Assembly (NCBI GenBank): GCA_045636025.1
Contig: JAZTWP010000083.1
Span: forward strand, 1 to 19,916
DNA from: UBA1081 sp045636025
GTDB lineage: Bacteria; Bacillota; Clostridia; Oscillospirales; Acutalibacteraceae
Reading direction: 5' to 3'
DNA: 19,916 bases
The notes under the pieces are model-generated. The model had not been told where the DNA came from. It worked only from the letters and a program-made list of their open reading frames with translations, and did no database searches. Shown here one piece after another: positions 6,174 through 14,051 of this stretch (the stretch's first letter is position 1; every line of letters starts with the position of its first letter). The translations under genes and the position numbers were made by a program.

Positions 6174-7793
6174 ATGAAAAAGAAATTTGTTGTCATTATG
6201 CTGACTGTTTTGTTACTGTCAATATTTTCCGTGACAGCTTTTGCCTATACATTGGGCGATGTCACAGGTGACGGCAAAATCAATGCCGCAGACGCAAGAC
6301 TTGCGCTGAGATATTCGGCAAGAGTCGAAGATCTTACCGATGAACAGTTCAAGGCAGCTGACGTCGATAATTCAGGAAAGGTAACTGCATCCGATGCGAG
6401 AAAAATTCTTCGTGTTGCGGCAAGAGTTGATAAGGGCTTCAGCTCGGAGTATGTGGGTCTGCTTGTTGAAGACGGTGTTCTCAATGTTGCAGTATGCTCG
6501 GATTCTGCTCCCTTTGTTTATAAGCACAAGGGTAAGCTTGTGGGTGCCGACGTTGAACTTCTTGAACGCCTTGCCGATAAAAACGGTCTTGAACTGAAGC
6601 TTCACGATATGCCACGCGAAGACTTTGAAAAGAGTCTGAAAAACGGCGAATGCGACATTGCAATGTCCGGTATCGTCAGTAATGAAAAACTTTCAAAGAA
6701 GTTTCTGGTTTCTTCCTATCATCAGGAGCGTCAGGGGGTTGTTGTGGACTATGAATCATCGTTGAACGTTTCGGAAGATGTAAAAACGGACGGCTCAATG
6801 AAATTCGGTGTTCTGACAAATTCCTTTGCATATCACCTGTTCTCCCGTGCACCTGAAAACGGAGGTATGCCCGAAAATGTCGTTGTGAAAAGCTACAACA
6901 GATGTGCAGACGCCCGTGTTGCACTTATGAACGGTGAGATTGATGTTTTTGTAACGGAGGATTACTTTGGCCGTAATATGAGTGCTGCTGCAGGGCTTGA
7001 TCTGAAAACACTTTATCATTCATATATTGATGAAGAGTATGTGTTTATTGCCGCAAAAGACAATAATGAGCTTATGAAAAAGCTGTCACTTTCACTTTAT
7101 TACACAGAAAAAGACGATGTATTCAAAGTGTATAATGAAGACCTTGTTGACAGCACAATTACGGTGCCCGTTACTGAAATCACAATTGCTCCCGGAAGCA
7201 CTGCATTCATTCCCGTAGAGCTTGATTCCTTCTTTGGCCCGAGTTCAATTCATGTTTCCTGTCATCAGGACGGTCTGTTTGCATCATATTCGGACATCAC
7301 AATGCCTGACGGAACAGTGAAATACTTTGTTACGGTTTACGCTTACCGTGATGCGCAGGATGCCTTTATAGACGTTATGGAGGGTAATCATCAGGAGGTC
7401 AACCACAGAATCAAGGTCAATGTTGTGAAAAACAAGAATGTGAATTACTGTTTCGGCTTCGATTCAACCTGTCCTGATTTCGGTGCTTTTGCAGGTGCTG
7501 ATGTATACACCATTGAAACTGACCCTGCAGGCGGGGTAATTGCATTTACATACACGAGTGAAAGTCTGAGTTATTCAGGCTTCACCAATGCTTCTCAGTT
7601 TACACCCTACCTTAAGCAGCTTGAGAAAAACGGTTATGTTGCTGTCGGTGTTTATGATGAAGACGGAATGTATATGATTACGTTTTATAATGCAACAACA
7701 AATGAAGCAGCCGCTTATTGTGAAGTTTATGACGAATACGGCTATCTCGCAGGCATTGTTATTTCAACATCTTTTAATTACTATTATTACTGA
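6174..7793 (+). CDS. Secreted dockerin protein fused to a family 3 solute-binding domain
   Basis: A 539-residue protein started by a strong AGGAGG (6161-6166). Residues 1-24 are a signal peptide ending AFA. Residues 27-86 are a type I dockerin with two repeats (D29, D33, D40 and D63, D65, D74; T31 and S67 replace common Asn/Asp ligands). Residues about 101-325 match the SBP_bac_3 fold: a starting GVLNVAVCSDSAPFVYKHKG, then KLVGADVELLERLADKNG (121-138), GECDIAMSG (158-166) and GEIDVFVTED. These proteins usually capture amino acids or other small ligands for ABC importers, but the usual ligand-binding Arg after the TxxE motif appears as Lys172. Residues 335-539 are beta-rich (an Ig-like strand pattern, then an unrecognised domain) and the protein ends in FNYYYY. 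No ABC permease lies nearby, so sensing or ligand capture at the cell surface is an inference. Confidence 0.88.
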   Translation: MKKKFVVIMLTVLLLSIFSVTAFAYTLGDVTGDGKINAADARLALRYSARVEDLTDEQFKAADVDNSGKVTASDARKILRVAARVDKGFSSEYVGLLVEDGVLNVAVCSDSAPFVYKHKGKLVGADVELLERLADKNGLELKLHDMPREDFEKSLKNGECDIAMSGIVSNEKLSKKFLVSSYHQERQGVVVDYESSLNVSEDVKTDGSMKFGVLTNSFAYHLFSRAPENGGMPENVVVKSYNRCADARVALMNGEIDVFVTEDYFGRNMSAAAGLDLKTLYHSYIDEEYVFIAAKDNNELMKKLSLSLYYTEKDDVFKVYNEDLVDSTITVPVTEITIAPGSTAFIPVELDSFFGPSSIHVSCHQDGLFASYSDITMPDGTVKYFVTVYAYRDAQDAFIDVMEGNHQEVNHRIKVNVVKNKNVNYCFGFDSTCPDFGAFAGADVYTIETDPAGGVIAFTYTSESLSYSGFTNASQFTPYLKQLEKNGYVAVGVYDEDGMYMITFYNATTNEAAAYCEVYDEYGYLAGIVISTSFNYYYY

Positions 7794-7801
7794 TAAAATC
7801 A

Positions 7802-7832
7802 AGCCCTCTCCGTCGGGAGAGGGCTGTTTCTT
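7802..7832. terminator. Terminator hairpin between convergent genes
   Basis: AGCCCTCTCC (7802-7811) pairs with GGAGAGGGCT (7816-7825), followed on the plus strand by GTTTCTTT. The minus strand continues TTGATTTT, so it can serve both the dockerin/solute-binding gene and the PHP gene. Confidence 0.85.
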
Positions 7833-7841
7833 TGCATATAA

Positions 7842-8822
7842 TTATTTTTCGAAATAAATTGCTCCGCTCTGTGCATAGATAAAGGGCGGAAGCGGCATAC
7901 CTTTCTGTGAGGGGATTTTGCTGACGATGATTTTATCGTAGAAAAAGTTATAAATCGCATTTGTTACATAAGTTGTGTGTGCACAGATGAAACCTGACTC
8001 TTTTATCGGAAATTCAAAGGTATAGTCACCTGATTTTTTTGCCTTGAAAGTGAAGATTTCACCGCTCTGGTCAAAAACGTGGAGAGTGTGGTTTTTCTTC
8101 ATCTTTTTAACCGTAACAACAGCTTTTGTATCGTCTGTTATCTTTACTGTGTCACCGAGAATATTGTCGCCGCAGGTGATATTGATAAATGTGTTGCCGA
8201 CAGAGTTTGAAATTGTTGTTCTGCCCTTTACAATAGCGTCAAGAATATCCTCGGGAGAGGATGAACGGGCATAGACATAAGTTGCGGGGACGGCAAGAAG
8301 GTTTGTCACCACGTAGTCACGGTGATAGTCGCTTCCGCCGACGATGGGTACTTTTTTGCCCTGTTTCATAAGGTCGTGCCACCAGTCGGTGCAGACCATA
8401 TTGTCATAGTGCTGGGGTGAATTCCAGACTTCAAGGACGTCAACCTCGTCAATGTTCTTTTCCCAGTTCCAATGGCACTGCATACACCAGGGGTGATTCA
8501 TACAGATAACTGCACCTCTGCGCTTTGCCTCGTTTTTGATTCTGAGCCAGTCCTCGTATGTTTCGCATTCGTCAAAGTTGTCAACGGCATTCTTTACGCC
8601 CCACATGTTTGTGTGACCACCGTGCTTTGTCAGTTCTGTGCCGTAAATCAGTGTCAGACCATCCGTTTCGGGCAGTTCGCCGCAGTTTTTATTGTGGTCG
8701 GTAATCATAATATAATCAAGCTTGTTCTTTTTTGCTTTTTTTATAAGCTGTTCAACCGTCAGCGCACCGTCGGAGTTGACTGTGTGTGAATGGGGAACAC
8801 CAACATACCACTTATAAGCCAT
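7842..8822 (-). CDS. PHP-domain metal-dependent hydrolase (CehA/McbA-like)
   Basis: A 326-residue protein without a signal peptide. Residues 1-210 form a PHP metallohydrolase domain with all metal-ligand motifs visible: HSHT (11-14) with SDG (17-19), TDHN (41-44), GTEL (61-64) with HTNMWG (70-75), MNHPW (108-112) and GGSDYH (162-167). The family hydrolyses phosphoesters or other ester and carbamate bonds using two or three metal ions; the substrate is unknown. Residues about 215-326 form a beta-rich C-terminal domain typical of CehA/McbA-type members. AAAGGAG (8836-8830) overlaps the stop of the upstream transporter gene, with a 12-base gap, so both are in one operon. This suggests action on something the transporter brings in, but that is inference. 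Confidence 0.88.
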   Translation of the reverse strand: MAYKWYVGVPHSHTVNSDGALTVEQLIKKAKKNKLDYIMITDHNKNCGELPETDGLTLIYGTELTKHGGHTNMWGVKNAVDNFDECETYEDWLRIKNEAKRRGAVICMNHPWCMQCHWNWEKNIDEVDVLEVWNSPQHYDNMVCTDWWHDLMKQGKKVPIVGGSDYHRDYVVTNLLAVPATYVYARSSSPEDILDAIVKGRTTISNSVGNTFINITCGDNILGDTVKITDDTKAVVTVKKMKKNHTLHVFDQSGEIFTFKAKKSGDYTFEFPIKESGFICAHTTYVTNAIYNFFYDKIIVSKIPSQKGMPLPPFIYAQSGAIYFEK

Positions 8823-8834
8823 ATCTGTTCTCCT

Positions 8835-10349
8835 TTATTCTGCATTTGAAATAGATTCATTTTCCTTGTGGCGGTCATCACGCATTTTTGCAAGTTCACG
8901 GTACATCTGCTCTTTCTTTTCACCCTCAATATCGTAAGATGTCTTGAGGATTATAGCCTTGAGAACATTTGCAAGAGTATAGCCGAAGAGAAGGAAGGCA
9001 AGAAGCCAGAGACAGGTGTTCATGTATGTGGGCTGAGCCTGCATTGTTGCAACAAGGTCACCCTCTGATGATGACAGATAACCTACTCTTGCAATCATAA
9101 ATGGAATTGCAATATCCTTTATGGTGTTCAGTCCTGTTGTAATCCAACCGGGAACAATACCCTGGACAGCTTCCATTCTTTCACCGCACTGCCATTCAAG
9201 ATAATCGTAATATTCAACATTGAAATGAGAGTTTGAAAGCTCCTGTATTCCTATGCCGATACCGAAAATGAAATAGAATACATAGAAGAATATGCTGTTC
9301 CATCCTTCAAAAAAGTATATGCCCATCTTTGCCTCAACAAAGCAGATACCGAAAAGCACAAAAGCTGAAACGGGTGTATAGATACCACAGAACTTAAGAA
9401 GTTTTGTGGGTTCATATTTCTTGGAAAGTTTTGTTGTAATAATGTTACCTACAACAGTGCCGACAGCAGTGGGGAGTGTGAGAAGAAGATTCTTTGATGA
9501 ACCGACTGTAATGGCTGCAAGAAATGTAGACATTTTGCCGAGCATTGCAAGGGTGTTTACCCACTGTATACCCTGATATGCACGGTAGTTCTTATTCTTG
9601 AACAGAGAAAATAATGCTTTTGAAATTCGGACTTTTTCTTTCTTTGGCAGTTCGATTCTTTCTTTGCAGAAAAGACCGCACATAAGGTTGCCGAACATTG
9701 TGACAGATGCAGCAACGAGAGCAAGTGTCATGTACATTTTGTTTTTGTCGTCGCTGAAAAGACCGTATACAAAGGTTGCAATGTAGGCTCCGCCGTAACC
9801 GATATAGTATGACAGCTGCCACATTGTTGCAACAAGCTTCTTTTCCTTGTGATTGGGAGAGATAACCTGAACAATATTCTGCCCCATATTGTTGAATGTA
9901 TTGAATATGGTCTGACAGCATGCAACACCGTAACGGAAAAGAGTCATCTGCTGAACTGTCCATCCCTCGGGAACATAGAAATAGAAAACCGTGAGCAGGA
10001 AAATGGGGATAAGACAGATTATGTACCATTGACGGTATCTGCCCCAACGGCTCTTCCATTTCTGAACGATTATACCTGCTATAGCACCGATTGCCACACC
10101 CAGAACGGTTGTGATGGTTGTCTGTACAGCGAGAATGGAAGCAATTTCATCTGCACTTACACCTGCAGGGCCGAAATAGAGTTCGTGCAGGAACGCCGCG
10201 GCAAGAGTACCCGTAAGGGTTGTTCCGAACATACCGCCGATTCTTGCAAACATAATGCAGATATACTCAAATTTTGTGATGTATTTACCTTCGTTGTGAG
10301 ATAATGCACCTTGCGGAATTTCCGTAACCGTTGGTTTTTTCTTTTTCAT
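8835..10349 (-). CDS. GPH-family (MFS_2) sugar:cation symporter
   Basis: A 504-residue integral membrane protein, started at 10349 because GGAGT lies 7 bases upstream; a longer frame to 10406 overlaps the promoter. About 12 hydrophobic segments are seen in two halves with a charged central region (about residues 220-240, KERIELPKKEKVRISK). The N-terminal half has IGAIAGIIVQKWKSRWGRYR, matching the loop between helices 2 and 3 of GPH transporters (MelB-like glycoside-pentoside-hexuronide carriers), where a basic RxGRYR-type motif is conserved. The family co-transports glycosides or uronides with sodium or protons. The substrate cannot be read from sequence. It is the first gene of a minus-strand operon with the PHP hydrolase and stands near a galT/alpha-galactosidase cluster, making a galactoside one plausible cargo. 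Confidence 0.88.
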   Translation of the reverse strand: MKKKKPTVTEIPQGALSHNEGKYITKFEYICIMFARIGGMFGTTLTGTLAAAFLHELYFGPAGVSADEIASILAVQTTITTVLGVAIGAIAGIIVQKWKSRWGRYRQWYIICLIPIFLLTVFYFYVPEGWTVQQMTLFRYGVACCQTIFNTFNNMGQNIVQVISPNHKEKKLVATMWQLSYYIGYGGAYIATFVYGLFSDDKNKMYMTLALVAASVTMFGNLMCGLFCKERIELPKKEKVRISKALFSLFKNKNYRAYQGIQWVNTLAMLGKMSTFLAAITVGSSKNLLLTLPTAVGTVVGNIITTKLSKKYEPTKLLKFCGIYTPVSAFVLFGICFVEAKMGIYFFEGWNSIFFYVFYFIFGIGIGIQELSNSHFNVEYYDYLEWQCGERMEAVQGIVPGWITTGLNTIKDIAIPFMIARVGYLSSSEGDLVATMQAQPTYMNTCLWLLAFLLFGYTLANVLKAIILKTSYDIEGEKKEQMYRELAKMRDDRHKENESISNAE

Positions 10350-10377
10350 TACAATCACTCCATACTCATTTTGTTCA

Positions 10378-10406
10378 ATATTAACATATTCAGAAAAATA
10401 AAACAA
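10378..10406 (-). promoter_or_regulatory. Sigma-A type promoter of the transporter/PHP operon
   Basis: On the minus strand TTGTTT (10406-10401) and TAATAT (10383-10378) are 17 bases apart, with TG one base before the -10. It lies about 28 bases upstream of the chosen start at 10349. Confidence 0.78.
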
Positions 10407-10420
10407 TATCTTTTATGGAT

Positions 10421-10459
10421 TAAAAACAGACAAAGCAGAGAAAACTCTGCTTTGTCTGT
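10421..10459 (-). terminator. Intrinsic terminator of the UPF0291/DUF2079 operon
   Basis: A 15-bp perfect stem (10426-10440 with 10445-10459) with an AAAA loop. Read on the minus strand it is followed by TTTTTA (six of the next bases after the stem, partly within it). It begins five bases after the DUF2079 stop and insulates the transporter promoter downstream. Confidence 0.88.
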
Positions 10460-10463
10460 TGTA

Positions 10464-12221
10464 TTATTGAGCTTTTTTGTAAATATGAATGTAATCCGAA
10501 GACATATCGTAGGGCACAAAGCCTTTTTCTGAGAACTTTGCAAGGAGTCTCAATGTTTCTTCGTTGTAACCTCCACGCATATCGAAAAGGACATATTCGA
10601 AGTCATCTCGGTTTGTGTAGTATGTCTCATAAATCACGTCTCTGTCTGAAAGGTGAGGAATGAGGAATGTTGATGCGCATACGGCTGCATCATCGGGGAT
10701 TGTGTCAAGCACTGCATTCATTTCTTCAAAAACTTCTTTGTTTTTTGCATAATTTTTATAATCATCAACCGCAGCGGGTACAATAATCATAAAGAAAAGC
10801 ATCGTAGCGAGGCCTGCCGCCGTAACAGAGGTGATATTTCTTGTTTTTTCGGGCATATCCTGAACATTCATCACGCTCAGATAGAGAAGAAGTGTTGTTA
10901 TGCCGAAGCTGTACTGGAAATGAATATTGTACTGGTATACATAGCTTGTGAAAAGATTGAGAAGTACGGGCAGTACAAGAATAAGCCTTGCTTTTTTCTT
11001 TGTAAAGAAAGGTATGAATGCAAGAGGTGCAAAAATCTCAATGAAATATATCAGTTTATCTTCTGTAGTGCCTGATGTGTAAAAAATCTGTTTTACGGAA
11101 TATGCAGGATTGAAAAGTACTGTTTTGACCATTCCGAGAAGACCCTCGCCCTCATTTATCATTGAGCTGAAACGATCAGACATTATTCCGAGACCATAGG
11201 TGTTGATGTAATAACAGGCTCCCATAAAATAAATTCCGCTGAAGACAAGAAGTGCTATACCCTTTTTTATCTGTTTTTCTGCAATTATGATATAAACGGC
11301 AAAAACTGCAATATATACAAAAGCATCTTCTTTTACCATAAGAGTCAGCAATGTAAAAACAAACATAAGGGGAATCTTTTTCTTTTCATAGAAATAAAAT
11401 GTCCACATAAGAAAAGGAACAAGCAGACAGTTTTCGTGGAAATCAAAAAGACAACCTGCAGAAAAAGCAGCATTTCCAAGATACATTACAGAAAGTGCGC
11501 ATATAAGTTTGTCTGAAATATTTTTATGCTTCATTATAAGCACAAAAGGTATTATTCCGCTGTAGATGGCAACGGTCTGACAGACCGCAACCGTTACGGG
11601 AGAGGGGAATATGAAATAAACAGGCAGAAAGACATAAAGGGCAGGAGAGAAATGAACTGCGAAATGGGAAAGAATTCTGTCTCTTTCACAGCTTGCAAGC
11701 GGAGCAAAACTTTCTCTCATATTGTAATACATATTGCAGAAAATTCCGAAGTCAAAGTTTGGAGCTGTGTATGTAAGATATCTGTAAACAGACATTGCCG
11801 TTACTGTGCCGAAAAAGAAGAGTGTACATACTGCCGTGAAAATAATTACCTGCTTTTTGCCGATTTTTATTTTCAGCGGTTTTCTGTTGCAGAGGTAATG
11901 ATGAACACTCAGTACATATATTATTGCAAGTGCGATAAATGTGTAAATGCTGTTGTAGAAATACAGCAGTGTGCAAGAAAACATAAGCACCGCCGACGGA
12001 AGAAACAGATATGCAAATCCGTCGCTTTTCATATCAATAACAGAAACGGCAATGAATGAAAAAATAAACAAAAGCAGAGTGCCTGTTACATTGGTGCTGT
12101 CAAGTGCAATGTTTCCCGTTTGAAAAATCATAATGCCTGTTGCTGAAAACAGCCAACAGGCGAAGAATTTTTCAAAAAAGTTTTTCAGGTAAAAATTGCA
12201 CATTTTTTTAAGTGTTTGCAT
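10464..12221 (-). CDS. DUF2079 family polytopic membrane protein
   Basis: A 585-residue protein with many hydrophobic segments (roughly 12-13) and a soluble C-terminal region of about 100 residues. The FDFGIFCNMYYNMRE segment, the HFAVHFSPALYVFLPVYFIF segment, a FDFHENCLLVPF segment and MVKEDAFVY follow the order of conserved motifs in DUF2079, a family thought by fold to be related to membrane glycosyltransferases of the GT-C/PMT type; its function is not established. In that group acidic residues in the first outside loop (here NFDFG) are catalytic, which is inference here. The start is supported by AAAGGA (12236-12231) 9 bases upstream. It follows the UPF0291 gene by 20 bases in one operon and ends at a strong terminator. 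Confidence 0.82.
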   Translation of the reverse strand: MQTLKKMCNFYLKNFFEKFFACWLFSATGIMIFQTGNIALDSTNVTGTLLLFIFSFIAVSVIDMKSDGFAYLFLPSAVLMFSCTLLYFYNSIYTFIALAIIYVLSVHHYLCNRKPLKIKIGKKQVIIFTAVCTLFFFGTVTAMSVYRYLTYTAPNFDFGIFCNMYYNMRESFAPLASCERDRILSHFAVHFSPALYVFLPVYFIFPSPVTVAVCQTVAIYSGIIPFVLIMKHKNISDKLICALSVMYLGNAAFSAGCLFDFHENCLLVPFLMWTFYFYEKKKIPLMFVFTLLTLMVKEDAFVYIAVFAVYIIIAEKQIKKGIALLVFSGIYFMGACYYINTYGLGIMSDRFSSMINEGEGLLGMVKTVLFNPAYSVKQIFYTSGTTEDKLIYFIEIFAPLAFIPFFTKKKARLILVLPVLLNLFTSYVYQYNIHFQYSFGITTLLLYLSVMNVQDMPEKTRNITSVTAAGLATMLFFMIIVPAAVDDYKNYAKNKEVFEEMNAVLDTIPDDAAVCASTFLIPHLSDRDVIYETYYTNRDDFEYVLFDMRGGYNEETLRLLAKFSEKGFVPYDMSSDYIHIYKKAQ

Positions 12222-12241
12222 TGTAACACGTCCTTTATGAA

Positions 12242-12457
12242 TCAGGATTTTTTGCCTTTTCTTGATACCTTTTCTTTTGAACCGTCGGGACGGAGAATTG
12301 TTGTGTTTTCAAGATGACCCACAAGTGAAGCTTTTACGGAGTCGATATATTCTCTTCTGAGAACAGCCTGTTCAGCTTTTTCTTCCTCTGTAAGACCTGC
12401 TTCTGTTTTTGATTTTCTTGCGAGTTCATTGATTCTGTCAATTTTTTTCTGTTCCAT
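12242..12457 (-). CDS. UPF0291 (DUF896, YnzC-like) small protein
   Basis: A 71-residue basic and acidic, soluble protein. MEQKKIDRINELARKSK at the start, then GLTEEEKAEQAVLRREYIDSVKASL, match the UPF0291/DUF896 family, which has a helical hairpin in its N-terminal half and a disordered tail. In Bacillus subtilis the homologue YnzC is encoded in the LexA-controlled yneA operon; its function is unknown. I chose the ATG at 12457 because AAGGTG precedes it and the family starts at this point; the longer frame to 12490 would overlap the promoter -10. First gene of the operon with the DUF2079 protein, an unusual pairing. Confidence 0.88.
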   Translation of the reverse strand: MEQKKIDRINELARKSKTEAGLTEEEKAEQAVLRREYIDSVKASLVGHLENTTILRPDGSKEKVSRKGKKS

Positions 12458-12474
12458 TTTTATCACCTTGTTAT

Positions 12475-12503
12475 ATTCTAACTTAAACACAAAAAAATTT
12501 CAA
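12475..12503 (-). promoter_or_regulatory. Sigma-A type promoter of the UPF0291/DUF2079 operon
   Basis: On the minus strand TTGAAA (12503-12498) and TAGAAT (12480-12475) are 17 bases apart, 17 bases before the start codon. Its -35 lies 7 bases from the -35 of the divergent galT promoter. Confidence 0.75.
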
Positions 12504-12510
12504 TATATAC

Positions 12511-12538
12511 TTGCAGAATTGTTTTTTAATTGTATAAT
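12511..12538 (+). promoter_or_regulatory. Sigma-A type promoter of the galT operon
   Basis: TTGCAG (12511-12516) and a consensus TATAAT (12533-12538) are 16 bases apart, 24 bases before the galT start. The spacer holds the direct repeat AATTG (12517-12521 and 12528-12532). Confidence 0.78.
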
Positions 12539-12562
12539 ATAAAATATAACGGAGGTTTTTTT

Positions 12563-14050
12563 ATGACTATTTTTGATGCAATCACAGAACTTCTGAACTA
12601 CGGTGAAGGTGTTCTTTTTGAAAAGGAAGACAGAGTTTACTGTCAGAATCTTGTTCTTGATGTTTTACAGCTTGATGCTATGGAAGACGGCTGCGCAAAG
12701 GGTGAATCAGAGCTTTGCGAAATCCTTAAGGTTATTCTCGATTATGCCTGCGAAAAGGGTATTATTGAAGACAGCGTTACATACCGTGACCTGTTTGACA
12801 CAAAGGTTATGAATTGTATGATGCCCAGACCGTCTGAAGTCATAAAGAAGTTCAATGCTCTTTATGCTGAAGACCCCGTAAAGGCAACAGAATATTACTA
12901 TGAACTCAGCAGAAAGTCTGATTATATCCGCACATACAGAGTCCGTAACGATATGAAGTGGCTCGCTCCCACACCTTACGGTGATATGGATATCACAATC
13001 AACCTTTCAAAGCCCGAAAAAGATCCCAAGGCTATTGCCGCAGCAGCAAAAATGAAAGCTGCATCATACCCCAAGTGTATGCTTTGTAAGGAAAATGAGG
13101 GTTATGCAGGCAGAGTCAATCACCCTGCAAGAGAAAATCACAGAATCATTCCTCTTACAGTTGACGGTGGTGAATGGTTCATTCAGTATTCACCCTATGT
13201 TTATTATAACGAGCATTGTATCGTTTTCAACGGTGCGCACACACCTATGAAAATTGACCGCAGTGCTTTCAGAAAACTTTTTGATATAGTTAAATATCTT
13301 CCTCATTACTTCGTAGGCTCAAATGCTGACCTTCCCATTGTAGGCGGTTCAATTCTTTCTCACGAGCATTTCCAGGGCGGTAACTATGAATTCGCAATGG
13401 CAAAGGCTCCTACAGAGCAGAAAGTTTCATTTGACGGATATGATGATGTTGAAGCAGGCATTGTAAAATGGCCTATGACTGTTATCCGCCTTTCAGGTGA
13501 CGATACAGACAGAATCGTTGACCTTGCAGACAAGATTCTCACAGCCTGGAGAGGTTATACAGACGAAGAAGCATTCATTTTTGCTGAAACAGACGGTACT
13601 CCTCACAACACAATTACTCCCATCGCAAGAAAACGTGACGGCAAGTTTGAACTTGACCTTGTTCTCCGTAATAATATCACCACAGAGCAGTATCCCGACG
13701 GTGTTTATCATCCCCACCCCGAACATCACCACATCAAGAAAGAAAACATCGGTCTTATTGAGGTTATGGGTCTTGCTGTTCTTCCTGCAAGACTTAAGTC
13801 TGAAATGGAAAGTCTTGCAAAGGCTATTGCTCAAAATGCAGATATCAGAGCAGATGAAGTTCTTGAAAAACACGCAGACTGGGTTGATATGCTCAAAACA
13901 AAATATGACATAAACAGCGACAATGCTGATGATATAATCAAAAAAGAAATCGGTATTGTATACTCAGAAATTCTTGAACAGTGCGGTGTCTTCTCAAGAG
14001 ATGAAAAGGGACGAGCACAGCTTATCAAATTCATAGAAAGTGTGAAGTAA
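12563..14050 (+). CDS. galT: UDP-glucose--hexose-1-phosphate uridylyltransferase, Firmicute class II
   Basis: A 495-residue protein, the usual length of the class II GalT of Firmicutes and much longer than the roughly 350-residue enterobacterial type. It exchanges UMP between UDP-glucose and galactose-1-phosphate in the cytoplasmic Leloir pathway. Visible marks are PKCMLCKENEGYAGRVNHPA in the middle, YNEHCIVF and GGSILSHEHFQGG, where H267 and H269 stand at the place of the catalytic histidines, and a late histidine-rich YHPHPEHHHIKKENIGLIEVMG. The start at 12563 is set by GGAGG at 12551-12555; a frame extension to 12530 reads through the promoter. First gene of a tightly packed operon with the SGNH hydrolase (1-base gap). 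galK and galE are not in the window. Confidence 0.95.
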   Translation: MTIFDAITELLNYGEGVLFEKEDRVYCQNLVLDVLQLDAMEDGCAKGESELCEILKVILDYACEKGIIEDSVTYRDLFDTKVMNCMMPRPSEVIKKFNALYAEDPVKATEYYYELSRKSDYIRTYRVRNDMKWLAPTPYGDMDITINLSKPEKDPKAIAAAAKMKAASYPKCMLCKENEGYAGRVNHPARENHRIIPLTVDGGEWFIQYSPYVYYNEHCIVFNGAHTPMKIDRSAFRKLFDIVKYLPHYFVGSNADLPIVGGSILSHEHFQGGNYEFAMAKAPTEQKVSFDGYDDVEAGIVKWPMTVIRLSGDDTDRIVDLADKILTAWRGYTDEEAFIFAETDGTPHNTITPIARKRDGKFELDLVLRNNITTEQYPDGVYHPHPEHHHIKKENIGLIEVMGLAVLPARLKSEMESLAKAIAQNADIRADEVLEKHADWVDMLKTKYDINSDNADDIIKKEIGIVYSEILEQCGVFSRDEKGRAQLIKFIESVK

Positions 14051-14051
14051 T

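Noticed and set aside
9849..10304. Plus-strand open frame of 151 codons
   Set aside because: Antisense to the GPH transporter; no family pattern and no ribosome binding site.
11526..12059. Plus-strand open frame of 177 codons
   Set aside because: It is antisense to the DUF2079 gene, which has family motifs and a terminator; the frame shows low-complexity Lys/Arg/Cys composition and no ribosome binding site.
13497..13913. Plus-strand open frame of 138 codons inside galT, and an antisense one at 13493-13873
   Set aside because: Both overlap well-conserved galT coding sequence in other frames and have no start signals of their own.
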